Source: an uncultured Maribacter sp. (GTDB taxonomy: Bacteria; Bacteroidota; Bacteroidia; Flavobacteriales; Flavobacteriaceae). Taken from it: 64,000 bases of DNA. The position numbers and the translations under genes were made by a program. Positions 63,821-64,000 of the stretch are shown one piece after another (the stretch's first letter is position 1; each line of letters begins with the position of its first letter). The notes beneath the pieces were generated by a model, which did not search any database, was not told where the DNA came from, and saw only the letters and a program-made list of their open reading frames with translations. Where the stretch lies: positions 1 through 64,000 of the forward strand of contig CANNFY010000007.1 in the NCBI GenBank assembly GCA_947504045.1, read 5' to 3'.

Positions 63821-64000
63821 ATGAAAAATTTAAGAGAACAAACGGATGCTAAAATAGCAGCAGGGCGTAAAGCCAAGCCTGAGTTTATGAAAGGGGTAGA
63901 TGAAGTTATAGAAAAAGCAAAATCTTTTGAGGAAGGTGCCAATGCACTTAAAGTTGGTGAAAAAGCACCAAACTTTGCGCTTCCTAACCCAAAAGGGGAA
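63821..64000 (+). CDS. Peroxiredoxin-like (AhpC/TSA, redoxin) protein, 5' part only
   Basis: The first 60 residues from the ATG at 63821 are in the window and the frame is open at the edge. An N-terminal helical part (REQTDAKIAAGRKAKPEFMK, GVDEVIEKAKSFEEGANAL) is followed by KVGEKAPNFALPNPKGE, the usual opening of AhpC/TSA folds. The active-site cysteine would lie just beyond the edge, so the subtype cannot be told. No signal peptide, so it is cytoplasmic. Confidence 0.82.
   Translation, partial: MKNLREQTDAKIAAGRKAKPEFMKGVDEVIEKAKSFEEGANALKVGEKAPNFALPNPKGE

Overview
The window reads as a chromosomal stretch of a marine-type Flavobacteriaceae (phylum Bacteroidota). The evidence is low GC (about one third by eye), very weak Shine-Dalgarno sequences, Bacteroidota-type promoters (TTTG then TAnnTTTG), type IX secretion (T9SS) type B sorting domains, a PorP/SprF protein, CarboxypepD_reg-like domains, and flavobacterial versions of housekeeping enzymes. 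I see no rRNA, tRNA, CRISPR array, insertion sequence or prophage. Both edges cut genes: a repeat-rich surface protein on the left and a peroxiredoxin-like protein on the right.

Left end (1-6423, minus strand): a three-gene operon with a clear promoter at 6395-6423. Two secreted, repeat-built, tail-fibre-like paralogues flank a protein with a T9SS type B C-terminal domain. The gene at 1-2360 carries tandem 306-339 bp modules, some about 98% identical. This is the most accessory-looking part of the window. Next (6582-11017, plus) come two small secreted CarboxypepD_reg-like paralogues, a DUF6702-type protein and an M1 aminopeptidase, then tatA and a PAP2 phosphatase.

11925-23572: an O-methyltransferase, kynureninase and kynurenine 3-monooxygenase (two steps of tryptophan catabolism, not adjacent), an ECF sigma factor with a 61-residue partner and an MscS channel, clpP, and a T9SS module (type B sorting protein, PorP/SprF, and a TPR protein that looks like a PorE/OmpA partner cut down to its N-terminus). 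A coiled-coil 'zinc-ribbon' protein without any cysteine and a Nif3-like protein follow.

23626-35363: lpxK; a minus-strand run of small membrane protein, ECF sigma, lipA, gap and a TPR hybrid histidine kinase; an ECF sigma/anti-sigma pair; murB, an aminotransferase, a PDZ aspartyl protease and a DUF1573 protein. 35551-46094 is core metabolism: valS, an FAH-family hydrolase, a phospholipid/proteostasis cluster (acyl-CoA-binding protein, psd, cdsA, LUD protein, ftsH, rsfS), birA, an SRPBCC protein, pyrE and a NUDIX hydrolase.

46107-64000: an M14 carboxypeptidase, a two-component pair, coaD and ddl, a PASTA protein with an RluD-type pseudouridine synthase, yaaA, then two anaplerotic carboxylases in tandem (pyruvate carboxylase and a divergent PEP carboxylase). 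The right end holds a DoxX-like/DUF2071/membrane methyltransferase cluster, two small membrane proteins of unknown function, and the start of a redoxin. Most gene order looks like conserved flavobacterial core. The best candidates for new biology are the left-edge repeat operon, the shortened PorE-like protein, the cysteine-free zinc-ribbon relative, the sigma/61-aa/MscS unit, and the regulatory palindromes at 31218 and 35432.
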